A stretch of DNA of 27,678 nucleotides from Beroe ovata (taxonomy: Eukaryota > Ctenophora > Nuda > Beroida > Beroidae): assembly GCA_946803715.1 (NCBI GenBank), contig CAMPET010000011.1, forward strand, positions 64,662 through 92,339, given 5' to 3'. The notes beneath the pieces were generated by a model. The model had not been told where the DNA came from, did no database searches, and saw only the letters and a list, made by a program, of their open reading frames with translations. Of this stretch, positions 1-11,238 are shown one piece after another. Every line of letters starts with the position of its first letter. Positions within the stretch are counted from its first letter, which is position 1. The position numbers were made by a program, and so were the translations under genes.

Positions 1-1862
1 TTGCTGTGGAAACACCAGAGGCTGCTGTGGAAGCACCAGAGGCTGCTGTGGAAGCACCAGAAGTTGCTGTGGAAACACCAGAGGTAGAGGTTGCTGTTCC
101 AGAAGATGCTGTGGAAACACCAGAGGTTGCTGTGGAAACACCAGAAGTTGCTGTGGAATCACCAGAGGTAGAGGTTGCTGTTCCTGCAGTTGCTGTGGAA
201 ACACCAGCGGTTGCTGTGGAAACACCAGAGGTAGAAATTGCTGTGGAAACACCAGAATTTGCTGTGGAAGCACCTGAGAGTTCAGAACTGATACCCCCAC
301 CATGCGGTTTCAATGACACACTATCAGATGACGCTGATGTTGTTGCTAAAGTTTCACTCCCAGAAGCCGATGACTCTGACCTAGAACCAGACGTGAAAGA
401 GGCCGAGGCGGTTGTTTTGGCAACAGTTCAACCTGAAGTTGAAGTTGAGCAACCTGTTGTTGCAGCGGAAGTTAAGAACGATCTGCAAAGTGAAATTATG
501 GTTGGAGTTGAGCCTGCAGTTGACGTTGACATTGGTGAGATCCGAAATTCCAGTGACATTGACGCTCTCTTTGAAGCTAAACTCGGATCGGAATTCAAAG
601 AACTGGACGATGATCAAGGTTCCGATCTTTACGATGCTATCGAACTCGAGGTTTCTCTCCAGCAACAACAACAACAACGTGATTCAGCAGCTGTAGCAGC
701 TGTTGCTGTTGCTGCTGACAAGCAACTGTCACGGAAATCATCCAGCTCCTCCAGCGATGATCACGAAGTGAAGCAGATCGTTGTCCCTGTCAGTGTCGAA
801 GTGGAGTCCGAAACTCCGACATTCGAAGCTCCCCCAGCACCGCCAGCCGAAGATTCTGACTCTGACACTGCCGCCTCGATAGACCTAGACCAACTCGGTC
901 CCTCAATCGATCTCAAGCTATCCGATACTGAGATAGAAACCGGAAGTGAGGTTCAGAAAGCCGATGGGGTTACCGATGTTGATGTTGATCTTGAGCTATC
1001 TGTCTCTCGAGCGTCATCGTCCGTGAGTGGGCGAGGCGGGGATATCGCTGACGACCTTGTTGCTTCCATCGCAGTGGGTTTCTCATCTCAGAGCAGCGAA
1101 ACAAAGTCTGACGACATCGAGATGATCATCCCAGTGGATCCGGCAGTTGAGACGAGCGAGGGGAAAGGGGTGGAGAGTAGACTTTCCACAGCGTCATCGC
1201 GAGGAGTGGCTGGCAGTATCACATCCGGCGGAGACGAGATTTCAGTGGCGTCCAGCACCAAACAATGTCTACAGGACGAGTTCCCTATTCTGGATGCCAG
1301 AGTGGCGGCTCTAATGACGCGAATGGACAGTATGGGCAACCAGTATAGTCTAGCCAAGGAGGCGTTCAGGAAGTACATTGTAATGAGTGAGGTGGAGTGG
1401 ACGTCTGTATCATTCCTCAAGTGCTGTTTGTTGATGAGAACATACCTTCTCTCTGCTTTCTTCCAAATTGTGGGAACAGGTGAACACGTCATGTTTGATG
1501 ATCTCCCGCCCAATAAAGATCGGCAAATGTCTGCCAAGAAGAAGCGGAAAGCAGCGCAGAAGATGGATCCCCTCCTTGCCCAGCTTCCAAATACGCTAAA
1601 CATGACTCAAGCCGCTGAGAAGCAGGTTGTCGTATCAAAGAAAATGCTGTTACGGCAGAAGAAAGTGGCGAATGAAGCGATAACGCTTTACACGAATGTG
1701 GTTCAGCAGTATGAGAACTACAAAGCATTCTTCGTTGCGACTAACGAGTCATACGACGGCAGAATCTCTGATTTGCATAGCTATTCAGAGAATATGGAGT
1801 CCATGCAGAATGAGATCATGATGGCAACGATGATTCTCACTGGGTTATGTCTCCCAGACTGA
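1..1862 (+). CDS. Large acidic repeat protein, 3' part (unrecognised)
   Basis: An open frame enters from the left edge (first full codon 3-5) and runs to a TGA at 1860-1862, giving about 619 residues; the true start lies outside the window. The first ~90 residues are near-perfect repeats of V-A-V-E-T-P-E. Next comes a long acidic, Ser/Asp/Val-rich stretch, probably disordered, with a six-Gln run and a run of six Ser (about residues 217-255). The last ~190 residues are different: helix-rich, with a basic patch (SAKKKRKAAQK) and many Gln, Met and Lys, and look like a folded or coiled-coil domain. I do not recognise a family. A hydrophobic insert at 1387-1479 has the features of an in-frame intron, so the spliced protein may be 31 residues shorter. 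That the frame is coding is well supported by its length and bias; its function is unknown. Confidence 0.75.
   Translation, partial: AVETPEAAVEAPEAAVEAPEVAVETPEVEVAVPEDAVETPEVAVETPEVAVESPEVEVAVPAVAVETPAVAVETPEVEIAVETPEFAVEAPESSELIPPPCGFNDTLSDDADVVAKVSLPEADDSDLEPDVKEAEAVVLATVQPEVEVEQPVVAAEVKNDLQSEIMVGVEPAVDVDIGEIRNSSDIDALFEAKLGSEFKELDDDQGSDLYDAIELEVSLQQQQQQRDSAAVAAVAVAADKQLSRKSSSSSSDDHEVKQIVVPVSVEVESETPTFEAPPAPPAEDSDSDTAASIDLDQLGPSIDLKLSDTEIETGSEVQKADGVTDVDVDLELSVSRASSSVSGRGGDIADDLVASIAVGFSSQSSETKSDDIEMIIPVDPAVETSEGKGVESRLSTASSRGVAGSITSGGDEISVASSTKQCLQDEFPILDARVAALMTRMDSMGNQYSLAKEAFRKYIVMSEVEWTSVSFLKCCLLMRTYLLSAFFQIVGTGEHVMFDDLPPNKDRQMSAKKKRKAAQKMDPLLAQLPNTLNMTQAAEKQVVVSKKMLLRQKKVANEAITLYTNVVQQYENYKAFFVATNESYDGRISDLHSYSENMESMQNEIMMATMILTGLCLPD
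3..275 (+). repeat. In-frame 21-bp-type tandem repeat coding VAVETPE
   Basis: About a dozen units built on gttgctgtggaaacaccaga repeat head to tail, with spacer variants that read VEVAVP. Unit lengths are multiples of three, so copy-number changes keep the frame. The array reaches the window edge and may be longer. Confidence 0.85.
1387..1479 (+). other. Candidate 93-bp in-frame intron (exitron-like)
   Basis: A gtgagg donor at 1387 follows ATGA, and a pyrimidine-rich tract (ccttctctctgctttcttcc) ends in acag at 1479. Both borders are phase 1, so removal joins A to GT and restores a Ser codon. The 93 bases contain no stop and code a hydrophobic, Cys-rich segment unlike the polar flanks. It could equally be retained coding sequence. 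Confidence 0.5.
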
Positions 1863-2738
1863 TCACTTCACATCGTGTATTATAGTACTGATTGAGTTGA
1901 GATTGTCACTGTCAGAATAAGTGCGGCGTTTACATAGGACTGGGAGTACTTGGACGTGATTGAATCAGAATGTGAAGTATCAGCATACTTTTGGCAGATT
2001 GTTTCACACTCTGCGATTCTTGGCTATCTATTGGGAATGGGTATCACTATTCGAAGTAAGGATTCGTTCGATGGTTTTAGCAAAATTTGGAAAATGAGAC
2101 ATTGATGGTGATCTTTTTGAACTTCTAGGACACTATTGATTGAGCGGTGTAGGACATAGGCTAATATAATGATGCATCGATTCACAGTCACACCTAGAAT
2201 TACTATTATAGTCTCACGTGCATTTTAATTGTATAGTAAATGGTAACACATGAATAAGAACGGTGCCATTATAATCTAAAGTCTTCAAATTTTGAGTCAA
2301 GGATGGATAAGGAACTCGTAGTGCCAGTAGTACTGGTAGTGTAATGGTACTGGTATTCATATTCTATCTGAAATCGAATGTGATGACATTAACATACTGT
2401 TGAATTTAACACTTGAAGTTAACTTAAATGTGATACTGATAGTGATAATGACTAATGTAATTGTAAATTGTAAATGAGTAATGAGTCAGGTATTGATTTT
2501 GGTACTTACACTGACAATGTCACTCATGTCCCAATCCCATGTCAGTGACATGAGACATGAGATTGAGTGAGATCAGAATAACACATTGACATAAGAATTT
2601 TTGCATTTTCATTTTGATATTGAATTTGGCATAATGGCATCCGCATTACTTGTGAACTCGTCTACCGAATGACAATATTAATCATTAATACTGAAATACT
2701 CTCTTTTTTCTTATTTTACTCATTAAATTTAATTATAC
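1863..2738. other. 3' UTR and intergenic sequence
   Basis: AT-rich sequence after the stop of the acidic protein gene. I see no canonical AATAAA and no convincing exon. Around 2318-2357 there is a low-complexity stretch of gtagt/ggtac words. An imperfect inverted repeat centred on catgtcagtgacatg covers about 2520-2570. Confidence 0.5.
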
Positions 2739-3042
2739 TTTGTCAGATGTTATCTGACCTGTTTCTCGCGCCCGGGCCACTTGCGAGAAACAGTGGCCCA
2801 TCCACTGGCCCCGGCCATGGCCGATAAATAACATCCGGCACTATTTCGTAAGTTTTTCCCTTTATACCGTGGGCGCCACGCAAATGTAATTTCGCCCCGC
2901 GAGGGTAATAGTCCCCGCGCCAGGGAAGGGTGTGTTGCCGGTTGTTATCTGTCCACTGTTTCTTGCGCGCGGCGCGCTCGCCTTCATCGAAGGCCGAAAC
3001 AGGCCTTCGATGAAGGCGCGCGCGCAAGAAACATCTGACAAA
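2739..3042. mobile_element. GC-rich foldback element with short terminal inverted repeats
   Basis: The ends are exact inverted copies: tttgtcagatgtt at 2739-2751 and aacatctgacaaa at 3030-3042. Inside, gtttctcgc and gcgagaaac pair near 2761-2791. A strong hairpin fills the right side: 2958-2995 pairs with 3002-3032 around the loop gaaaca, with one 7-nt insertion in the left arm. There is no coding potential for a transposase. Structure and size fit a non-autonomous MITE; the superfamily is not clear. Confidence 0.6.
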
Positions 3043-3049
3043 AAAGTCG

Positions 3050-3420
3050 TTGTCGATCGTCATCGATGATAGACCCTGTCGAGAATTTCGTTTTGCGCGC
3101 GCGCGGCGCAAACTTATTCTCAGACTTGCGGCTTGCATCAGCGGTCTAGCATCGCCAGACAAAAAAGTCGTAGAAAGGATACGCGCAGCGCGTGCGCGGA
3201 GTATTTGGGTCGATCACGCAGCGCATGAACAGGGAAGGGAAAGGAGACATCTAAAAAGTCACCCGGCTATGTTGCAAAGAAACATTGGTTAGTAGTTCTT
3301 CTTCTTCTAAATGTGATTGTTTTGTCTGGCGATGCTAGACCGCTGATGCAAGCCGCGAATAAGTTTGCGCCGCGCGCGCGCAAAACGAAATTCTCGACAG
3401 GGTCTATCATCGATCGACAA
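3050..3420. repeat. Large inverted repeat, arms about 100-115 bp
   Basis: Arm 3050-3164 (from ttgtcgatcg through the gcgcgcgcg core to gccagacaaaa) is the near-exact reverse complement of 3320-3420. The left arm carries a few small insertions. The spacer is about 155 bp. Transcribed RNA could fold into a long hairpin. It directly adjoins the foldback element on its left and may be part of a compound insertion. Confidence 0.75.
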
Positions 3421-3490
3421 GTGATTGTTCTTTTTTGGATTCATTTGACACCTAAGTTTAAAGGTGGTGCTTTTAAATGACTGTGAATGT

Positions 3491-3988
3491 TTCTTTTTAT
3501 GTTTTTATTTCTTTTCAGCGTTTTAGAGAATTGAGTTGTAGGATTTCACCCTACCCTTGCTGGCGGGATTTTATCCGGGGCGGGATTTTATCCGGGGCGG
3601 GATTTTATCCGGGGCGGATTGAAAATCGCGCGCACCGACGGTAGGGTAAAATCCTACAAAGAATTGAGATGGTTAAATACCATTATCCTTTTATTTATTT
3701 TATCTTTTTAATCCTACAAGCACTATTTTAATGTAACACTATTTAAATGTGATGTCATTGTCTGCAACGTTCTGAACGTCAGATGTTCATAAATTTTGCT
3801 TAATGTTTGTTGATCACAGAGACACTGAGCAAGAGTAATAGTATGTGATCGGGGACTTATACTCCGCAGTGGCTGCACGGCTCTGTAATTAATGAACTTT
3901 TACTAAATTATACTATACTTTAGTGTCTCCAAACATCAAACGTTAGCATTCCTTTTGAGTTTGAAAGACTGGATTTTACCGGTATGTG
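3491..3988. repeat. ~365-bp near-duplicate, copy A (carries a MITE)
   Basis: Apart from the inserted MITE and its target duplication, this stretch matches 4024-4391 with only scattered substitutions and a small indel. It begins at ttctttttatg and ends at ggtatgtg, right before the N at 3989. Copy B continues from the same point into a foldback element, so copy A is probably cut by the assembly gap. Confidence 0.8.
3536..3659. mobile_element. 124-bp MITE with 20-bp TIRs and perfect 9-bp TSD
   Basis: The left end ttgtaggatttcaccctacc pairs with the right end at 3640-3659 at 19 of 20 positions. The flanks carry the direct duplication agaattgag (3527-3535 and 3660-3668). The near-duplicate at 4024-4391 has one agaattgag and no insert, so it is the empty site. 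Inside lie three tandem copies of cgggattttatccgggg. A 9-bp duplication fits Mutator-like or Merlin-like elements; no transposase is present. Confidence 0.9.
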
Positions 3989-3989
3989 N
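3989..3989. other. Single N, probable collapsed gap
   Basis: An isolated N separates the end of copy A from unrelated sequence (gcgcggattcaaacg) that leads into copy B. Finding near-identical copies on both sides of an N is typical of unmerged contig ends or haplotypes. Confidence 0.6.
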
Positions 3990-4023
3990 GCGCGGATTCA
4001 AACGAGGCAGAATAGCACGAGCC

Positions 4024-4391
4024 TTCTTTTTATGTTTTTATTTCTTTTCAGCGTTTTAAAGAATTGAGATGGTTAAATACCATTATCCTTTTATTTATTT
4101 TATCTTTTTGATCCTACAAGCACTATTTTAATGTAACACTATTCAAATGTGATGTCATTGTCTACAACGTTCTGAACGTCAGCTGATGTTCATAAATTTT
4201 GCTTAATGTTTTTTGATCACAGAGACACTGAGCAAGAGTAATAGTATGTGATCGGGGAGTTATACTCCGCAAGGGCTGCACGGCTCCGTAATTTATGAAC
4301 TTTTACTAAATTATACTATACTTTAGTATCTCCAAACATCAAACGTTAGCATTCCTTTTGAGTTTGAAAGACTGGATTTTACCGGTATGTG
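4024..4391. repeat. ~365-bp near-duplicate, copy B (empty MITE site)
   Basis: Matches 3491-3988 minus the MITE. It contains the single, undisturbed target word agaattgag and runs at its right end into the terminal repeat of the foldback at 4385-4518. Confidence 0.8.
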
Positions 4392-4518
4392 TACACATGG
4401 AACGAAAAGGGGACGGAAGGAAAAAGAGGCGCACTTTACATTAGAAACTGCTTATGATTGCTAACAATTACGCGTCTTTTTCCTTCCTTCCACCTTTTCT
4501 TTCCATGTGTACACATAC
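4385..4518. mobile_element. 134-bp MITE-like foldback with ~47-bp TIRs
   Basis: The outer sequence gtatgtgtacacatgga is repeated inverted at the right end (tccatgtgtacacatac). Pairing continues inward through the purine-rich gaaaagg...ggaaggaaaaaga arm for about 47 bp, with a few mismatches. The central ~40 bp is unpaired and there is no reading frame. I do not see a clear target duplication. Confidence 0.75.
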
Positions 4519-4915
4519 ACGTTAGGATTTATATTGCGTAAAGCAAGTCCGCCCCATACATACCAACTCCATACATACCCCCATACATACATCATACATA
4601 CTCCATCCCAGCCAATTTCAATTCAAAATTGAAATTGCATAACCAGAATGGGACTTAAAGAGAGTGTGTTATAGTGCTTTTAACTGCTTGTGCAGATTTT
4701 CTTGTTAAGTTAAGCTAGTTCACCTAGCTTAACTTAACCTAGCCTAGGTAGGGTTTCCATGTCAGTTTGTCATCTACCAATACACCCAAAAAGGTTTGAT
4801 AATCCTGTTTCTTATAGATAGATTCAAGTCATTTCCAACCACAACAGCATTTACCAGTTTTTTGTGTTTAATATGTGCAGTATAGTTTGAACTTTGAAGT
4901 TAAGTCCATGACTTT
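4519..4915. other. Intergenic sequence with small palindromes
   Basis: Contains a catac-rich run at about 4553-4602, a palindrome (caatttcaatt, spacer caa, aattgaaattg) near 4612-4636, and a perfect 15-bp-arm hairpin at 4704-4738 (gttaagttaagctag, loop ttcac). No gene is seen. Confidence 0.5.
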
Positions 4916-5218
4916 GTTAGTTTCTACTTAAGCTTTCTACACTGAAAAATATGTTAGTGTCATCAGCAAAAGGCAGAAATTCACATTCCGAACTTATGTC
5001 AGATATGTCATTGATATAAATGAACAATGGGCTCAATACTGAGCCTCATGGGACTCCAAACTCACAGGAAGAGTCTCTGAAACTTCATCAAGCATACTCA
5101 CTAATTGCCTCCGGTCCGTAAAATAGCTCACAATCAGTTTTAGTGCATTACCTGTGATAGCATAATAACGGTTATTTATATATTGCTGGATATATCTTGC
5201 CGGATTTTGTCTGTCCAC
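4916..5218 (-). pseudogene. Broken non-LTR reverse transcriptase core
   Basis: The minus strand reads a typical LINE reverse transcriptase palm: a SYFTDRRQ block, then the segment that precedes the catalytic motif, then YINDISD and FADDT, the equivalent of the YADD active-site block. The reading frame shifts between the first and second parts. The Gln codon expected in the conserved GVPQG motif is a TGA stop. It is a dead fragment with no start and no endonuclease part. It resembles CR1/jockey-like elements; the exact clade cannot be set by eye. Confidence 0.7.
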
Positions 5219-5229
5219 TCTGGCTTACA

Positions 5230-5782
5230 CTGCAGCAAAAATTGGACTTCTACTTCAAACCAAAATTCCGACTTCAGTCGTTTTGTGCTGCCAGATTGTC
5301 CACATGTTGAGAAACATGAGGTCAAGTTTCTTTAATCTATCCCAGTATGAGATACCTTGGCAGTCAGTGATGTGGCGAGTGAAAGTGCATTGTGCAGACT
5401 CCAGTTTCTTGATATCTTGTATAGTGGAAGTATTCTACACTGCACAGGAGTGCTCCAATCTATGCCTCAACAATTTTGTAAAGTTTGAGGAGAACATCAC
5501 TATATTGGTCTGAGAATATCACCCAATTTTCAATCTTGTTAGCTTTTGAACTGTGGTATTCACCTGTAGAGCCCATCTCATATCAGAAGAGAGATGGACT
5601 CCTAAGTCTTTGACACTTTCTGCTGGGCTAAGCTTCTGCCTTGATGGCATGACCCACTGAGCTGTGAAAGGGAGTTTGGCCTGTTTATGTGAGGTACTCA
5701 AACTTGTTTTCGTGCCATGTTGTTTTACAGAGCTGAGATCTTCCTGGAAGCAAGTAGAGATTTTTACTGAGTTTTGTGTCAT
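5230..5782 (-). pseudogene. Broken non-LTR retrotransposon C-terminal region
   Basis: The minus strand codes a post-catalytic region seen in LINE ORF2 proteins: SVKDLGVHLSSDMRW, then LLKLYK, then a segment of the form LE(S)AQ-FTRHI...SYWDRLKKLDL. These pieces sit in different frames with stops between them. On this strand the C-terminal piece lies upstream of the RT core fragment, the reverse of the normal order, so two insertions or a rearrangement is implied. Confidence 0.6.
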
Positions 5783-6183
5783 CCGCGAATGACCCTTTCA
5801 ATTCATCTTGAAGGTTGGTGGCTGATGGCCCATTAATTTATGAGTAGAGGGCCTTATCTGCTATAATCAGTCAAGCCGGATGGCAGTCATGCCGAAACAT
5901 GGAGGCTGCCCTAACATCCCATGGCCGAGGGCCTCGTCTTTCCCAGCGGCTGCCATGGATATTCTTGGCTATACGCCAGAAGTGTCCTCAAAAGTACAGC
6001 CAACTGGCAACGCCCTTCAAAGGACAAGTCAAGCTTGCCTACCAATTGAGTCCCAGCTGGATTAAAGCAGTACCCATGGCTATTGTATTCATTATGTGCA
6101 GGTATTTTCCAAAACTTTTACTTTCTAATGAGCATTGAGCATCATTGGATAGTCGATGGATGTCAAATGAACTGATAGACAAT

Positions 6184-6264
6184 ACCAACACCGCTAGTAA
6201 CAGTTGCCAACAGTGAAAAAACTAGTTTATCCTTGTATTGGTAACTGTTACTTAATGTGTTGGT
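6184..6264. repeat. 81-bp foldback with imperfect TIRs
   Basis: Left end accaacaccgctagtaacagtt and right end aactgttacttaatgtgttggt (22 nt each, split here by their spacer) pair with about five mismatches. Too small to code anything; MITE-like. Confidence 0.5.
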
Positions 6265-6626
6265 TTAGAAATGCTAAGTTACTGTTATCTTGAAAGTTTT
6301 GTTATCTGGCAAATCTCCTGATCTGTTTTCATGTTATGATCTGTGGGATTCCATACAGACCACTCTGTCACAGAAGTTGATAGACTAATCACATTGATTC
6401 CGTAGTCTTGTGAGATTGTACTTGATGGTCGGTTCTTCCGCCTTGTCTCTCGCATAATGACTAACTTATACAACACCTACTCGTTGTAGTGGAATACTGT
6501 GTAGACACCGGCTGTCAAACAGCAGGAAACATTTCAATCCAACGAGACATTTAAAATCGACTTTGGTCAAGACAGAGTGGTTATGTGCGTAGCCTGGCGA
6601 ACACGGTGGAGATCCTTGCTGTACGG

Positions 6627-6702
6627 CATGTTAAACAAGGAATTGAAACCGTGGGGTTCCGTACAGACCACTCTGTCACAGAAGTTGACAGCCTTATCAT
6701 AT
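6627..6702 (+). repeat. Dispersed repeat, copy 1
   Basis: The segment around ccgtggggttccgtacag and ctctgtcacagaagttga recurs as a shorter direct copy at 6341-6391 and in reverse orientation at 12106-12168 inside an hnRNP U-like intron. The copies are clearly diverged. Confidence 0.6.
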
Positions 6703-7393
6703 TATCTGCTTAAACACAGTATTTATGCTAATAGATAATTTGGAACTCCTATGTCGCAAGAACCCATTAGCCATAACTTTTTGACATCAATGCAAAAGCA
6801 ATGATAACTCTGACGTATGAATGCTGTCAGTGGTATTTATTTACACGTTTTGTACGTCTGTGACCGTCCTAAGAGATAATGATACTGAGCAATATCCTCT
6901 CTAGCATTCAGACTTCTGGACATTATAAAAATTAAAATTCAAGGACAAGCTTTGTTTGAAAATTGATGCCACATTTGGCAATTTCTTCAAACCTTGAATA
7001 GAATGGAAGACGCGACTAATTTCTTGATGTTTATTTTGCGCATCTAACGCGCGTTGGCGCGCTTTCAGTTGGACGTTGCCATGCCGAATTGACCGTTGGC
7101 GATATTGAAAGTTTTTTTGAAAAATGAACACCTTGTGTACGATATATAATTAAAAACGTATCCTTATTTGAATAACATTTGTATCAGATACCTCACATTT
7201 CTACTTAATTTTCATCAGTGTAGAACTATCAACATAATGCTTGATATACTTAGCCGAGAAAAATGCATGTTATGTTTCTTACTCGCGAGAATGAACGGAC
7301 AAATATTGACCATATTCACCATTCGGTGATTTTCCTCACTATTCAACCATTCTCTAGCTAGCTGGGACCACAACTGTTAAAGTTCGGGAAAAT

Positions 7394-9699
<2,306 letters not shown>

Positions 9700-10072
9700 A
9701 TCATTAATTATTGACTCTCATGATATGCTCCCTTTTGTATCAATATCATGTATCCAGTGATGATGACAGAAACAATTTACCTCTTCGGCTTCCTCTCTCC
9801 TCAAAAAACGAATGCCCGAGTGCGAAAAATTTTTGTTCACAACTACAAAGTTCGGCCACTTCGCAATATTACAATGTCATCGCTGGCAATTTGTTTTCCG
9901 ATAACTCTTATCGAGGTCGTGTGTTTTTAATCGATAATTATCGGATAATCAAATCATTGTATTGGCATTCCTATGGTTATGATACAATTACAAGCCATGA
10001 ATATGATATTAGCCATGAAGGAAAAATGAAAAGACGTCCGTGAAACTGAAGTTTCCCAAGTTTTCAAATTGC

Positions 10073-10078
10073 AATAAA
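10073..10078 (+). terminator. Polyadenylation signal AATAAA of centrin
   Basis: A canonical AATAAA lies 374 bp after the centrin stop, in attgcaataaagtttgg, followed by a T/G-containing tract. The 3' UTR would thus be about 390 nt. Confidence 0.7.
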
Positions 10079-11238
10079 GTTTGGATTCTAAATTGTGAGC
10101 GACCCCCTATTTTCACTTTGCCACAGTTTGAAGAGAAATGTATTTGGAATTGAATCATGAATCAGATGAAAGATGCCGGTCGTCTATCTTTACCGTTACG
10201 AGTTTCTTGATATAAAGAAGGTCTGAAGGTATTTATTGGAATTGGATGTGTTCTTTGGACTAAATTCTAATATTATTTAAGACAATTGTCAAAATTAAGT
10301 GTTTTTCTTGTTACATTTATGCAACTGCAAGTTATTAAAAGCCACGTGATTGCAAGGTGGAAGAATAAGCAACTGCTTACTGCAAGTTAAAGTTAAACCT
10401 TAACCAGTGGGCATAGTCTATCATCAATTGATCGACAGGCAATCTTGATAGTGCTCCATGCTTGAAAATGAATGTTACTGGTTTCCAGACCGACTATTGC
10501 CTCGATGGCACTGGTTATTGGTGCAGGTGCTCGAATGTCGAAATGGCCGGATCGGCGGATCATGCTATTACTCAAACTGTCAAATGTATCGCGCCTCACC
10601 TCATAGTAATTGCAGTTGTACGTGCAGACCCAATACAAATACTTGTTTTCTACGACCTCTTCTAAGACATGTATATAAGACAAGTATATGTGGACATCGA
10701 ATAATGATCTTGCTCAACACTCCCTCGTTAGCGGGATTTTATCCCTGGCGCAGTGTAACGGAGACTGAAGGAGGAGAAAGTATAGAGACAGTTATAGGTG
10801 TCGGAAAGATAAAAAACCTGGGTATATTTTACATTGAAATTGCATTCGGGATGCATTGAAAATGTAATGAACGATTAACATTTAAAATGTCTAAACAATA
10901 AACTCTAATTAAGTTAATCAATTGCGAGCAAGTCCTCCAACCCAAGTTAAACTGTCTCAAAATTCTCATTTGAGGAATGAAAGGATTAAAAATGAACACT
11001 TAAGATGCCTGCAAATATAAGCTTTCATCATGATAAACAAATCATTGTCCGTTGGAAGGCGTCAATTGACCAATTTACTTTTCATACGGATCAAATCATC
11101 AGGTTGTCCAGACCTGAGCTGCTCGGATCAAAGTTCTTAAATGAAATAAGTATACAATTGCTAACCATAATCTCGGATAAATTGTCACCAATTGGTTTCC
11201 AAGGCAATCACCAACTGGTAACCATGGTAATGTTGTGG
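10079..11238. other. Intergenic between convergent centrin and hnRNP U-like genes
   Basis: No convincing coding exon is seen; the open frames here lack ATG starts, splice context or recognisable motifs. At 10731-10744 the word gcgggattttatcc repeats the inner unit of the MITE at 3536-3659, possibly a fragment of that family. Part of the right end should be the 3' UTR of the minus-strand gene; I find no AATAAA on that strand. Confidence 0.45.

Larger units (their letters stand above)
5783..7393. other. Intergenic zone with dispersed repeat copies, upstream of centrin
   Basis: No convincing exon is seen. It contains an 81-bp foldback (6184-6264) and two direct copies of a dispersed repeat (around 6341-6391 and 6627-6702). 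A short GC-rich palindromic patch (aacgcgcgttggcgcgc) lies near 7048-7064. The last ~100 bp before 7394 should contain the centrin core promoter and 5' UTR; I see no clear TATA box there. Confidence 0.45.

Noticed and set aside
1088-1603. 171-codon open frame on the minus strand
   Set aside because: It lies wholly opposite the acidic repeat protein frame, has no family features and follows from codon bias of the plus-strand gene.
2743-3162. 139-codon minus-strand open frame
   Set aside because: It runs through the GC-rich foldback and inverted repeat; the Arg/Ala-rich product is a composition effect.
10393-10859. Open frames of 96 and 133 codons on opposite strands
   Set aside because: They overlap each other, lack good starts or splice context, and show no recognisable domain.
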